Origin: Thermomicrobiales bacterium
GTDB lineage: Bacteria > Chloroflexota > Chloroflexia > Thermomicrobiales > CFX8
Direction of reading: 5' to 3'
Assembly (NCBI GenBank): GCA_037045155.1
Contig: JBAOIG010000003.1
Span: 744,001-808,000 of the forward strand
DNA length: 64,000 bases
Positions 43,005 through 52,320 of this stretch are shown one piece after another. The notes under the pieces are model-generated. The model had not been told where the DNA came from and made no database searches. It saw only the letters and a list, made by a program, of their open reading frames with translations. The number at the start of each line of letters is the position of its first letter. Position 1 is the first letter of the stretch. Position numbers and translations under genes: made by a program.

Positions 43005-46000
43005 GTGAGTATTCGACGACTGACGCCGACACCACACGCGGTCGCTCTGATCGCTATCTTCCTGCTTGCCGGGTTCTTGCGTGTGTACGGCATGAACTGG
43101 GATCAGGGCACCTATCTCCATCCGGACGAGCGATTCATCGCCATCGTCTCGTCGGAACGCATCGACTTCCCGTCGCTCTCGAACATCGGGTCTCTTTTTG
43201 ACCCGGCCCACAGCCCGATCAATCCGCGCCGCGACGGCCCGGACGGAAAGCCGCTCTCCTTCGCGTATGGAACTCTCCCGCTCTACGTTCAGAGCGCCGT
43301 CAGTTGGGCAGTGAATCACGTCTCCGACCGGAACTACCGGGACTACAGCAATATCTACCGCGTCGGCCGGCCGTTGAACGTGATGATCGATCTCGGGACG
43401 TTACTGATCGTTTATCTGCTGGCGCGCCGGATGTCGGGTCGTAGCGCGGCGCTCGTCGCGGCGCTGCTGTACGCGACGGCAGTACTGCCGATCCAGTTGA
43501 GCCATTTTTTTACGGTCGACATCTGGTTGACATTTTTCGTCACTGCGACGCTCTACTTCGCGATCCGCTTCGCCGACAGACCGTCGTTCGGTCGCGCGGC
43601 TGCTCTCGGCATACCGGTCGGGTGCGCCCTTGCGACCAAGGCCAGCGTCGCAGCGCTGTTACTCCCGCTTGGCCTGATGGCACTCGCAGCCGTCATGCGC
43701 GCCACCGATCGCCGCCTCGTCATCGGGTATCTCGCCCTGGCCGGCGTTGTCGCGGTCACTCTGTTCACCGTCTTCGAGCCGTACGCGATCGTGCGCTCCG
43801 GGCCGTTCTTCACCGACATCAGCACGCAAGCGGAGATCGTGCGAGGCAGGTGGGACGTGCCATTTACCCGTCAGTTCGTTGGGTTGACGCCCGGCTTGTA
43901 TGAGGCGCGCAACCTGTTCCTGTACGGGCTGGGACCAGCGATGGTCATCGCCAGCATCGTTGCAACGATCTGGGCCGCGCGCCATGCATGGCAGCGACGT
44001 GATGTGGCGTGGGGAGTTCTCCTCCTCTGGATGGCAGCGTACGGCGCCACGCTGCTGATGACCGAGGCACGATTCCTACGGTATTCGCTGCCGTTAATCC
44101 CGGTGTTCGCGGTCTTCGTCGGTGCTCTCCTGACGCGGCCGACGGCAGCGCGCCTCAGGAAGCTTCGCGCGACCGCTGCAGTCGTCGTGCTCGCAGGGAC
44201 TGCCATCTGGGCGTTCGGCTTCGTCTCGATCTACAGTCACCAGAACTCGCGCATCGCGGCATCACACTGGATGTTCGCCAACATTCCGCCCGGATCCACC
44301 GTGTCGATCGAAACGTGGGATGACGGGTTGCCACTCCCCTACCCGGGAGCACCGGCCAACACTTTCGTCCAGATACCGTTCGACATGTATGGCGACCTCG
44401 CGCCCGACGACAAAATCCAGCAGATCGCTGAAGGTCTGGCGTCTGTAGATTATGTCATTCTATCGAGTGATCGGCTGGCGGATTCTATCGACAACGAGCC
44501 GTGGCGATACGCGGTTCAGATCGACTATTATCGCCGTCTGGCCGCTGGCGAGCTGGGATTTCAGCTTGTCTATGAGGGGAAAGTCGAGCCGGGGCTGTTC
44601 GGGCTTCGTCTCAACGACCGGCCTGCCGACGAGAGCTTCACCGTCTACGATCATCCGCACGTGCGGATCTACAAGAAGGTCGATTCCCTCTCGGCGGCGG
44701 AAATCCACGAGCGGCTGCTCTGGGGCGCCTCGCAGCCCTGGTATCCAATGCGTAACGCGCCGAACAAAACACTGATGCTTGGCGTTCCGGCGAGTGAGAC
44801 ACCAACCAGCAACGATGCCAACTGGAACTCCGTCGCGATAAGCAACATGCCGTTTGCGATCGTGGTCTGGTTGCTCGCAATCGAGTTGCTGGGGCTGGCA
44901 GTGGCGCCGATCGCGGCTACCGCGTTTCGAGCGTCGCCCGACCGGGGCGCGTTCTCTGCGCGGATGATCGGGCTGCTTATGGTTGGCTGGCTCGTCTGGA
45001 TCGGAGCGAGCCTCAACTGGTGGCCGGCTCGGACATTGGTGGTCTCGATCATCACGATCGCCGTCGCGGCGTGTGCCTGGGGCTGGTATGTACTCCGAAA
45101 GCGCAGCGGCAGGCCGATCGAGCTTCCGTCTGTCCGAGTCTGGCTGGCGGCGCTCGGGATCTGGGGCACAGGGTTCGCATTCTTCCTCATGTTGCGGGCC
45201 ATCTACCCCGATTTCTGGCAAACGTGGTTTGGCGGCGAGAAGCCGTTCGAATTGGCTTATCTCCGCGCGATCGCCCGATCGACCGAGTTTCCGCCGTACG
45301 ATCCCTGGTATTCCGGCGGCATCATCAACTACTACTACTACGGTTGGCACCTTGTTGCGACGGTTACCAGGCTCACCGGTCTCGGAGTCAGCCTTGGCTT
45401 CCAGCTCGCAGTCGCGACAATTCCAGCGTTGCTGATACTCCAGATCGTCGGGCTCACGACGACGATCACAAGCTCATGGCGCCAGCGCCGGCCGCGCCCA
45501 ACGGTGATCATCGCAGCAGTCACATCAGTCGTTGCGGTCAGTATCATCGGCAACCTGGATGCGTTGGCACAGATCATCTCTATGCGCGGGTTGCCACGAA
45601 CAGGATTCGACTTCTGGCGTAGCACGCGCGTCATCGATTTCACGATCAACGAGTTCCCGTATTTCACGGCGATCTGGGCGGATCTGCATCCACACATGAT
45701 CGACCTGCCGGTCATCATGCTCGTCCTGACGCTGGTTTCAGGTCTCGTCCTCGCTCCGCCCCGGGATCGACAGACAGTCATCGTGGTCTTCAGCTTGCTC
45801 GCGCTCGCACTCGGCACAGCCGCGGTCACCAACTCATGGGATGCCCCGCTCTGTGCCGGGACAATCCTCGCGGGCGGGATCTGGGCCGGCGCGCGAGTCG
45901 GGGGCCGACCCGGAATCACGATCATCGTGGGCGCCATCGCGGCGATATTCGCCGCCTGGATCATGTTCCTACCGTTCTTCAGCGGCTTCTATAGCGTCGT

Positions 46001-47378
46001 TGGCGATATCAGCCGAACGGCAACGGGGTCGCCGTTGGGCGAGTTTCTTGTCGTCTGGGGTATCTTCTTTCTCGTCGTGCTCGTTATCGTCATCGCCGAC
46101 GCAGTCATTCTGGGGCGGCGAAGGACGGGATGGCGCGATGCGCTCGTCGCGGGCATAGCCTGCCTGGCAGGTGGAACAGCCGCGTTCGCGTTTGCTGTCG
46201 TGCGCGGCGGAACTGTGCCTTTGAGCGCGTTCGTCGCGCTATGGCTCGCGGCCGGCATCATCAGCGCCGGATCGGCCGGCGCTGCGCCACTGCGGCTCGG
46301 ACGGGTCATCACAATCGTGTCCGTCGTTGCTGCCATCGGGATCGGCGCTATTGCGAGCCACCGACCAGCGGCTGTGATCGCCCTCTCTTTCGCTCTGGTC
46401 GCCGCCTGGTATGCCATCCAGACACGGCCTGCTCGGGCCCTGCCCTGGATCCTGGTTGGGCTGGGGTGTCTGGCTATCGCCGGTGTCGAGTTCGTCTTTA
46501 TTTCGGACGATCTGAGCGGTGGCGACTGGCAGCGAATGAACACCGTCTTCAAGTTCTACAACCAGGCGTGGCTTCTGCTCGGAGCCGGATCAGCCCTGCT
46601 TCTTGCGCATCTCTGGTCGCGCTCTCGAACGCTGCCGGCCGGCGACATAGACCATCGCTCTGCCGCCAACAAGGACATCACGCTCGTGCCACACCCGCGT
46701 ACCGCGATGAGATCGGCTGTCGTGCGTCGCTCAGCCTGCGTTGTCGGCGCGGTCGCAATCGTGACGGGCCTCCTGTATCCCGCGTTCGGGACGACAGCAC
46801 GATTGGCACAAGACATGCCGTCGTCGCCCCAATTCCTGACGCTCGACGGATACGCCTGGATGAACGGCGGCACGATCCAGAACGCAACTGGCGATACGAT
46901 CGAGTTCGACGGCGACCTGAAAGCGATCGAATGGCTCAACGCAAACGCGCGTGGCAACCCTGTAATCCTGGAAGCATCGATCGGTCCCTATCGTGGCAAT
47001 GGCTCGCGGACCTCGAGCGCAACCGGGCTACCGACCGTGCTCGGCTGGGATCGCCACCAGCGACAACAGCGCTACCCTGCCGGGATAGATCGACGGATGA
47101 GCGACGTCCACACGGTCTACAACGACACGTCCCTGCCAAGCAAGCTGGAGATGCTTCGACGCTATGACGTCCGGTACGTCATCGTTGGGGATGTCGAACG
47201 CTACTGGAATTCCGCCGACAATCCCGCGCCATACGCCTCGGCAGCCGGCCTCGACGCGTTCAACGCGCTGGTTGGGAACGGGCTGACAGTCGCGTTCGAA
47301 TCCGGACATACACGAGTGTATGAAGTCACACCGTTCGCGCGCCTTGCCCCGGCGCCGGGCGCAGTTCACATTCGATGA
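43005..47378 (+). CDS. giant membrane protein: GT-C-like N-terminal half and YYY (DUF2298) C-terminal half
   Basis: 1457 residues with more than twenty hydrophobic helices. The N-terminal half (about 1-600) resembles a GT39/PMT-like integral membrane glycosyltransferase: an acidic loop just after the first helix (WDQGTYLHPDERF) and a long periplasmic region before 620. The C-terminal half (about 740-1457) holds the YYY domain: GGIINYYYYGWHL near 776, NEFPYFTAIWADLHPHMIDL and RMNTVFKFYNQAWLLL. The family is known from Chloroflexota and Archaea and has no proven activity; a lipid-linked sugar transferase is the best guess. GTG start. The stop overlaps the second YYY gene as ATGA. Confidence 0.85.
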   Translation: MSIRRLTPTPHAVALIAIFLLAGFLRVYGMNWDQGTYLHPDERFIAIVSSERIDFPSLSNIGSLFDPAHSPINPRRDGPDGKPLSFAYGTLPLYVQSAVSWAVNHVSDRNYRDYSNIYRVGRPLNVMIDLGTLLIVYLLARRMSGRSAALVAALLYATAVLPIQLSHFFTVDIWLTFFVTATLYFAIRFADRPSFGRAAALGIPVGCALATKASVAALLLPLGLMALAAVMRATDRRLVIGYLALAGVVAVTLFTVFEPYAIVRSGPFFTDISTQAEIVRGRWDVPFTRQFVGLTPGLYEARNLFLYGLGPAMVIASIVATIWAARHAWQRRDVAWGVLLLWMAAYGATLLMTEARFLRYSLPLIPVFAVFVGALLTRPTAARLRKLRATAAVVVLAGTAIWAFGFVSIYSHQNSRIAASHWMFANIPPGSTVSIETWDDGLPLPYPGAPANTFVQIPFDMYGDLAPDDKIQQIAEGLASVDYVILSSDRLADSIDNEPWRYAVQIDYYRRLAAGELGFQLVYEGKVEPGLFGLRLNDRPADESFTVYDHPHVRIYKKVDSLSAAEIHERLLWGASQPWYPMRNAPNKTLMLGVPASETPTSNDANWNSVAISNMPFAIVVWLLAIELLGLAVAPIAATAFRASPDRGAFSARMIGLLMVGWLVWIGASLNWWPARTLVVSIITIAVAACAWGWYVLRKRSGRPIELPSVRVWLAALGIWGTGFAFFLMLRAIYPDFWQTWFGGEKPFELAYLRAIARSTEFPPYDPWYSGGIINYYYYGWHLVATVTRLTGLGVSLGFQLAVATIPALLILQIVGLTTTITSSWRQRRPRPTVIIAAVTSVVAVSIIGNLDALAQIISMRGLPRTGFDFWRSTRVIDFTINEFPYFTAIWADLHPHMIDLPVIMLVLTLVSGLVLAPPRDRQTVIVVFSLLALALGTAAVTNSWDAPLCAGTILAGGIWAGARVGGRPGITIIVGAIAAIFAAWIMFLPFFSGFYSVVGDISRTATGSPLGEFLVVWGIFFLVVLVIVIADAVILGRRRTGWRDALVAGIACLAGGTAAFAFAVVRGGTVPLSAFVALWLAAGIISAGSAGAAPLRLGRVITIVSVVAAIGIGAIASHRPAAVIALSFALVAAWYAIQTRPARALPWILVGLGCLAIAGVEFVFISDDLSGGDWQRMNTVFKFYNQAWLLLGAGSALLLAHLWSRSRTLPAGDIDHRSAANKDITLVPHPRTAMRSAVVRRSACVVGAVAIVTGLLYPAFGTTARLAQDMPSSPQFLTLDGYAWMNGGTIQNATGDTIEFDGDLKAIEWLNANARGNPVILEASIGPYRGNGSRTSSATGLPTVLGWDRHQRQQRYPAGIDRRMSDVHTVYNDTSLPSKLEMLRRYDVRYVIVGDVERYWNSADNPAPYASAAGLDAFNALVGNGLTVAFESGHTRVYEVTPFARLAPAPGAVHIR

Positions 47379-49649
47379 GCGACATCACGACGATCGTTCG
47401 TTGGTATGGGGCGCTATCGGTAGTCGCGGTCGCGGCTCTGCCCTTCATCACGTGGCTTGGCGCAGGGCTCGGACCGCTTCGGACGGGGCTCGTCCGACCG
47501 CTGTCGATTGTCGTCATTACCGCGATCGTCTGGTGGCCCGCGGCAACGGTCGGGTTGCCGTTCACCACGCCGATCATCGTTGCGGCGCTGGGGATTTTCG
47601 CGATTCTCAATTGGGGAGTATGGTGGCGCGTTGGCCGGCCAGGTCTCGACTTGCGACAGTTGGTCGTGGCGGAGCTCGTCTGGGTAGTCCTCTTCGCCGG
47701 CTACGCATGGTTCCGTGGCTTCAATCCGGATATTGCCTACACCGAGAAGCCCATGGAGATCGCGTTGCTAACGTCGATCAGTCGATCAGCCACAGCGCCA
47801 GCCCCTGACCCGTGGCTAGCGGGTTACGGTATCAACTATTACTACTTCGGCTATCAGACGATCTCCACGCTCGTGCGGCTCTCTGCCGTGCCACCCGCGA
47901 CCGCGTTCAACCTCGCGCTAGCAACGCTCTTCGCGTCAGTGGGAACGGCGACGATGTCCGCCGCCGGACAGCTCGTGCGACTTGCGCGGGGTTCGCGTGT
48001 GGCAGTCATGCTGGCTGCGGGCGTCGGGCCACTGCTCGTGCTCATCGCTGGCAATCTCGAGACAACGCGTCGCCTCCTTATCGATGGCCGATCGGTGATC
48101 GATGCGGGTTGGTGGCAGGGCGTTGGCTGGCAGGCGAGCCGGATCATCGTCGACCACAACGTCTTTCGGGCTGGAGACAGCCGCGAGACGATCAACGAGT
48201 TCCCAGCGTTTTCGTTCATTCTGGGCGATCTGCACCCGCATGTGCTGACGTTGCCGCTGCTTGCGTCGATTCTGGCCCTTGGGCTCAGCCTTCTATCGCT
48301 CGGCACACCAGTCAGCCGGGCGCGGCTCGCCGCGATTGGCGCGATGGCCGGCCTGCTCTATGCATCAAATAGCTGGGATGCTCCGACTGGCATTGCGCTT
48401 GTTCTCCTGATGCTCGTGTTGGCGCGTCGCGGCCGGATCGTTGATTGGCTGGTTGATTCGATCGTCGTTGTCATCTCCGCAGCCATCGCAGCGTTCCCCT
48501 TCGCCCTGCACTATTCCGCGCCGGTCGGAGTGCCCGACGGCACGGTTCCAGGCTGGATCACCGACCTCCCGATCGTTGGCGCCATCTTCAATACGTTTGG
48601 CATCGTCGCCTGGCGCCCATCGGGAGCAAGGGAGCTGGCCCATCGTTCACGGCGCCTGGCTCGCGATCTTCGTCGTGTTCGTCACTGCGGTCGCCATACG
48701 CGACCGGAGTATCCTCAAGGTTGACCAGCGGAATCGCATCTGGCTGCTGACGGCAGGCCTTCTTGCGCTCGGTATCGCCGTCGCCTGGGCTCCCGCCGTC
48801 ATCGTCATTGGTGTGCCGTTGTCGGTCGCTGCGTGGTTCGTGTGGCGTTCGCGGGATCTTGCGACGCAAGCGCTGGCGGCGCTGTTCGCATTCGGATTCA
48901 CACTGATCCTCATCCCGGAGTTCTTCTACATTCAAGACGTCTTTGGCGACCGAATGAATACCGTTTTCAAGCTCTACTTCCAGGCGTGGCTTGTGCTAGC
49001 CGTGGCCAGCGCCGCAGCATCCGTGGTAACAGTATTCCGAGTTACCGGCTTCCGCCGGCCCGCCGCCACTGTCGTGCTGGCGTTGATCATCGGGGCGACG
49101 CTCTCATATACGCCCCTGTCGGCGGATGACTGGGCATCGGGCTTCGCGCAACGGCGTGGGCTTGATGGAGAGGCGTACATCGCCTCGGCAGGCCATGGCG
49201 ATCTGGAGATAATCGAATGGATTCGTGCTCACGCGCGCGACGGGGACACAATCGCAGAAGCGCCCGGCTGCTCCTATGGAGTGCTCGACGGTGTGCCGTT
49301 GAATCGCGTGTCCGCCTTCAGTGGTGTTCCCACGATCGTCGGGTGGCTGGGACATGAAAGCCAGTGGCGACGCGGCCAGATTGCCGACATCGGAACGTTC
49401 CTCGATACTCGCGCGGGCGTCGCGAATGCGGTAGTTGGCGGAGACCGGGTTGACGCGAGGCCATCGCCAAGGTTCGTCGTACTTGGTCAGCAGGAGCTAC
49501 GCGGCAATGCCGTGTGCCCGACCATTGCGAAGATCGCTCCGGACGTGGAGACTCGACTCACTGAAGCCGGATGGGTTATTGTCTACGAGACATCGGGCGC
49601 CCGCATTTTCGCCCGACCTGGTGACGCGACTACGTCGCCACGTCGTTGA
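47375..49649 (+). pseudogene. second YYY (DUF2298) membrane protein, interrupted by a one-base frameshift
   Basis: The first frame encodes 449 residues (47375-48724) with GYGINYYYFGYQ near residue 153 and NEFPAFSFILGDLHPHVLTL. It runs into nonsense after IVGAIFNTFGIVAWRPSG. The next frame (to 49649) continues the family sequence from about SWPIVHGAWLAIFVVF and includes RMNTVFKLYFQAWLVL. The switch is between about 48620 and 48640, in a stretch with two GGG runs; one extra base explains it. Both parts keep coding character, so this is either a sequence error, which would leave an intact protein of about 757 residues, or a very recent mutation. It is a paralogue of the preceding gene lacking the GT-C half. 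Confidence 0.8.
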
Positions 49650-49664
49650 CCACGGCTACGTGGT
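49649..49664 (+). terminator. small hairpin after the YYY genes
   Basis: ACCACG, loop GCTA, CGTGGT, followed by TTGGT. A 6-bp stem with a weak tail; possible terminator before infC. Confidence 0.3.
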
Positions 49665-49749
49665 TTGGTAGGCTTCGCCGGTGTCCTGTCCGCAGGATTA
49701 CCGATTATTGCTGCCCGGGAATATGCAGATCAGTTCGAGGAGGTTGGCA

Positions 49750-50337
49750 ATCGGCGCACGACCAGTTCGCGTGAACGAACGCATTCGTATCCGCGAGGTA
49801 CGGCTTATCGACGAAGACGGAACGCAGTTGGGTGTGGTCCTGACCCGCGACGCGCTTGATATCGCGCGCGAGAAGGGTCTTGACCTCGTTGAGGTTCAAC
49901 CAAACGCGATGCCGCCGGTGTGCCGCCTCATGGATTATGGTCGGTTCCGGTACGAAGAGAGCCGCCGCGAGCGCGAGTCCCGTCGGAAGGCGAAGGGCTC
50001 AACGCTCAAGGAAGTTCGCATGGCGCCGAAGATCGACGATCACGACATCCAGACGAAAGCACGCCAGGCACAGAGGTTCCTCGAGGCCGGCGACAAGGTG
50101 AAGATCTCGGTTCTGTTCCGCGGCCGCGAGATGCTTCACCAGGACATCGGTCGCAACCTTCTGGTGCAACTGGTTCAGCAGTTGGCTGAAATCAGCACGG
50201 TGGACCAGGATCCACGCATGGAAGGTCGTTCGATGTCGGTTCTGTTGAGTCCGAAGAAAGACCTGCAGCGCCCGGATGCCACTCGTGTGGCTCAGGAGTC
50301 GACGCAGGACCAACCAAGCGCCGATCCCGCGACCTGA
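49750..50337 (+). CDS. infC: translation initiation factor IF-3, probable AUC start
   Basis: 195 residues if started at 49750. N-domain (VRVNERIRIREVRLIDEDG), linker and C-domain (LKEVRMAPKIDDHDIQTKAR, RGREMLHQDIG) are all typical. The strongest ribosome binding site, GAGGAGG (49737-49743), is six bases before an ATC codon at 49750, and the family-like sequence begins right there. IF-3 is known to start at rare AUU/AUC-type codons in other bacteria, so that IF-3 limits its own synthesis. ATG 49723 and GTG 49681 are in frame but have no such site and would add residues foreign to the family. First gene of infC-rpmI-rplT-trmH. Confidence 0.9.
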   Translation: MGARPVRVNERIRIREVRLIDEDGTQLGVVLTRDALDIAREKGLDLVEVQPNAMPPVCRLMDYGRFRYEESRRERESRRKAKGSTLKEVRMAPKIDDHDIQTKARQAQRFLEAGDKVKISVLFRGREMLHQDIGRNLLVQLVQQLAEISTVDQDPRMEGRSMSVLLSPKKDLQRPDATRVAQESTQDQPSADPAT

Positions 50338-50361
50338 GCGAATCGTCCAGGCAGGTGTTTG

Positions 50362-50382
50362 CGGCGCCGTGCGGCGGCGCCG
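50362..50382 (+). promoter_or_regulatory. hairpin in the infC-rpmI spacer
   Basis: The self-complementary 8-mer CGGCGCCG occurs twice (50362-50369 and 50375-50382) with a 5-base loop, forming an 8-bp all-GC stem. It may be an attenuator or an L20-binding element; L20 autoregulation of this operon is known elsewhere, but I cannot match the binding site. Confidence 0.45.
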
Positions 50383-50416
50383 TTCCGATGTTCAATGAGG
50401 GTTGGGAGCTCCAGCC

Positions 50417-50623
50417 ATGCCGAAGATGAAGACGAACAAACAGGCAGCCCGAAGGTTCAAGATTACCGGCACGGGCAAAATCATGCGCGCAAAGGGCATG
50501 AAGAGTCACTTCCGGCGCCGGAAGTCCTCGCGCACCAAGCGTGCGTTCGACCGCATGTTCGAGGTTGCGCCCGCGGATCGGAAGCGAATCCGTCGGTTGC
50601 TGCCGTACGGGCTGCCGAAATAG
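50417..50623 (+). CDS. rpmI: 50S ribosomal protein L35
   Basis: 68 residues, strongly basic, beginning with the hallmark PKMKTNKQAARRFKITGTGK and containing AKGMKSHFRRRKSSRTKR. The ATG at 50417 gives the standard N-terminus; an in-frame start at 50402 adds five atypical residues. Middle gene of the infC-rpmI-rplT unit. Confidence 0.96.
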   Translation: MPKMKTNKQAARRFKITGTGKIMRAKGMKSHFRRRKSSRTKRAFDRMFEVAPADRKRIRRLLPYGLPK

Positions 50624-50653
50624 ACAAAGACGGAGACGAGGGGGATCTGATCG

Positions 50654-51016
50654 ATGGCCCGAATCAAGCGTGGCGTTACATCGCACCGCAGGCATAAGAA
50701 AGTCCTGAGCAGAGCCGAAGGGTTCCGCGGGACACGCAATCGCCTCTTCAAGCGTGCAAACGAAGCGGTGATGCGCTCGCTGCAATACCAGTATCGAGAC
50801 CGCCGCACCCGTAAGCGTGACATGCGCCGGCTGTGGATCACGCGCATCAACGCTGCCTCACGCGAACATGGCCTGCCATATGGTCGGTTCATTGAAGGCC
50901 TGACGCGCGCCGGGGTTGAGGTCGATCGAAAGATCCTCGCCGACCTGGCAGTTCGCGACAATGAAGCGTTCGCCAAGTTCGTCGACCTGGCCAAGACGCA
51001 GCTCAGCAGCCACTGA
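50654..51016 (+). CDS. rplT: 50S ribosomal protein L20
   Basis: 120 residues; RNA-binding protein essential for early 50S assembly. Typical segments: MARIKRGVTSHRRHKKVLSR, RDRRTRKRDMRRLWITRINA and YGRFIEGLTRAGVEVDRK. It is also the known autogenous repressor of rpmI-rplT in other bacteria. It lies 30 bases after rpmI and 8 bases before the rRNA methyltransferase gene. Confidence 0.97.
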   Translation: MARIKRGVTSHRRHKKVLSRAEGFRGTRNRLFKRANEAVMRSLQYQYRDRRTRKRDMRRLWITRINAASREHGLPYGRFIEGLTRAGVEVDRKILADLAVRDNEAFAKFVDLAKTQLSSH

Positions 51017-51024
51017 GCACGCCA

Positions 51025-51843
51025 ATGTCTGATGACGACCGGTCAAGTCAACGGGATACGTTGATAACGAGTCCGGCGAATCCGACGATCAAGTTTGCCC
51101 GCTCGCTCCACCGGAAGAAAGTCCGGGAGCATGAGCGGGCATTGCTCGTCGAAGGCGCACGGTCCGTCGATTCCGCTATCTCGGCAGGAGCATCGGTTCG
51201 AGCGGTAATCATCGACGATGCCCGTCGGGACGAGATTGATCGGGATCTGCTGAACCGTATCCCAGCCAGTGCGCGCGTCGTTCGTGTCGAACACGATCTT
51301 TTCGAGAGCATCGCGCTCACCGAGCATCCACAGGCACTCGTAGCAGTGATCGACGCGCCGGATCTGCCGATACGCGACGATCCGACACTGGTGCTTGTCG
51401 TCGACGGTGTGCGAGACCCGGGCAACCTCGGGACGATCATTCGCTCGGCGGGCGCGGTTGGCGCTGACGCGGTTGTCCTGTTACCAGGGACCGCCGATCA
51501 CACGAACCCCAAAACGGTTCGGGCCACCGCTGGCACGTTGTACGCCATTCCCATCCGTCGCTTTCCGTCGACGGAACGGGCTGTCGAATTGCTGTTCGTC
51601 ACCCAACCGATCGTCGCGATAGCCGACGCGGCGGCAGAACGAAGCTACGATACTGTGGACTGGCGTGAGCCGACCGTGGTTGTTATCGGAGGGGAAGCAT
51701 TCGGCGCGTCAGAACAATCGCGTACGTACGCGAACTTGTCGGTAGCAATCCCTATTGAGGCCGGCGTTGAATCGCTCAACGCGGGGGTTGCGGCATCGAT
51801 TCTGCTGTTCGAGGTCGCGCGACGACGGCGTGCGACCGACTGA
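51025..51843 (+). CDS. TrmH/SpoU-family RNA 2'-O-methyltransferase
   Basis: 272 residues: an N-terminal substrate-binding domain (SPANPTIKFARSLHRKKVR, LVEGARSVDSA) and the SPOUT knot with motifs VVDGVRDPGNLGTIIRSA, VVIGGEAFGAS and IEAGVESLNAGVAASILLFE. It probably methylates a ribose in 23S rRNA. Position directly behind rplT is common for this family and supports an rRNA target. The exact nucleotide is not known. Confidence 0.92.
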   Translation: MSDDDRSSQRDTLITSPANPTIKFARSLHRKKVREHERALLVEGARSVDSAISAGASVRAVIIDDARRDEIDRDLLNRIPASARVVRVEHDLFESIALTEHPQALVAVIDAPDLPIRDDPTLVLVVDGVRDPGNLGTIIRSAGAVGADAVVLLPGTADHTNPKTVRATAGTLYAIPIRRFPSTERAVELLFVTQPIVAIADAAAERSYDTVDWREPTVVVIGGEAFGASEQSRTYANLSVAIPIEAGVESLNAGVAASILLFEVARRRRATD

Positions 51844-51870
51844 AGTCCGCGTACATACGCACTCTTCTGG

Positions 51871-51899
51871 TTGGGTATCCGCGTAACGTGTGCTATAGT
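51871..51899 (+). promoter_or_regulatory. promoter of the HU gene
   Basis: TTGGGT (51871-51876), a 17-base spacer and TATAGT (51894-51899) with an extended TG (51891-51892). Predicted start near 51906, leader about 65 bases. Confidence 0.7.
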
Positions 51900-51972
51900 C
51901 CCGCCCTGACATCCGCCGAGCGTCTCGAGCAACAGGCGTCGGCCACACGATCGAATTGGGAGGCTACGAAGG

Positions 51973-52251
51973 ATGAGGAAACAGGATCTGGTCAAGAGCG
52001 TCTCCGGAACGACCAACTTGCCGGAACGCCAGGTAGACGCGGTCATCCAGGCTATGTTCGATGCGATCCGCGACAGTCTCGCCAACGGCGAGGAAGTGAC
52101 GATCACTGGCTTCGGTTCGTTCAGAATCTCGGAGCGCGGCGCTCGCGAAGGACGCAACCCGCAGACCGGCGAGCGCATCACCATCCCGTCGCGAAAGAGC
52201 CCATCATTCCGACCTGGCACTCAACTGAAGCGAGCCGTGAGCGGCGAGTAG
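51973..52251 (+). CDS. hup: HU-family nucleoid DNA-binding protein
   Basis: 92 residues. Helical dimerisation part (MRKQDLVKSVSGTTNLPERQ), the TITGFGSFRISER core strand, the beta-arm signature GRNPQTGERITIPSRKSPSFRPG and a short C-terminal helix. It bends and compacts DNA as a dimer. It has its own promoter and a strong terminator hairpin, so it is a single-gene transcript as usual for HU. Confidence 0.95.
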   Translation: MRKQDLVKSVSGTTNLPERQVDAVIQAMFDAIRDSLANGEEVTITGFGSFRISERGAREGRNPQTGERITIPSRKSPSFRPGTQLKRAVSGE

Positions 52252-52274
52252 CGACAAATCGTTCCTGATCCTGA

Positions 52275-52313
52275 ACGACCCGGCCCGTCTGATATGCAGA
52301 CGGGCCGGGTCGT
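52275..52313. terminator. bidirectional hairpin between HU gene and plsX
   Basis: A 17-bp perfect inverted repeat (52275-52291 with 52297-52313, loop 5) between convergent genes. No T-run on either strand. Confidence 0.85.
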
Positions 52314-52320
52314 CTCGTCG

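Noticed and set aside
48600..48660. Programmed ribosomal frameshift in the YYY gene (and in gyrB)
   Set aside because: No X-XXY-YYZ heptamer or downstream pseudoknot is seen; base-run indels explain both more simply.
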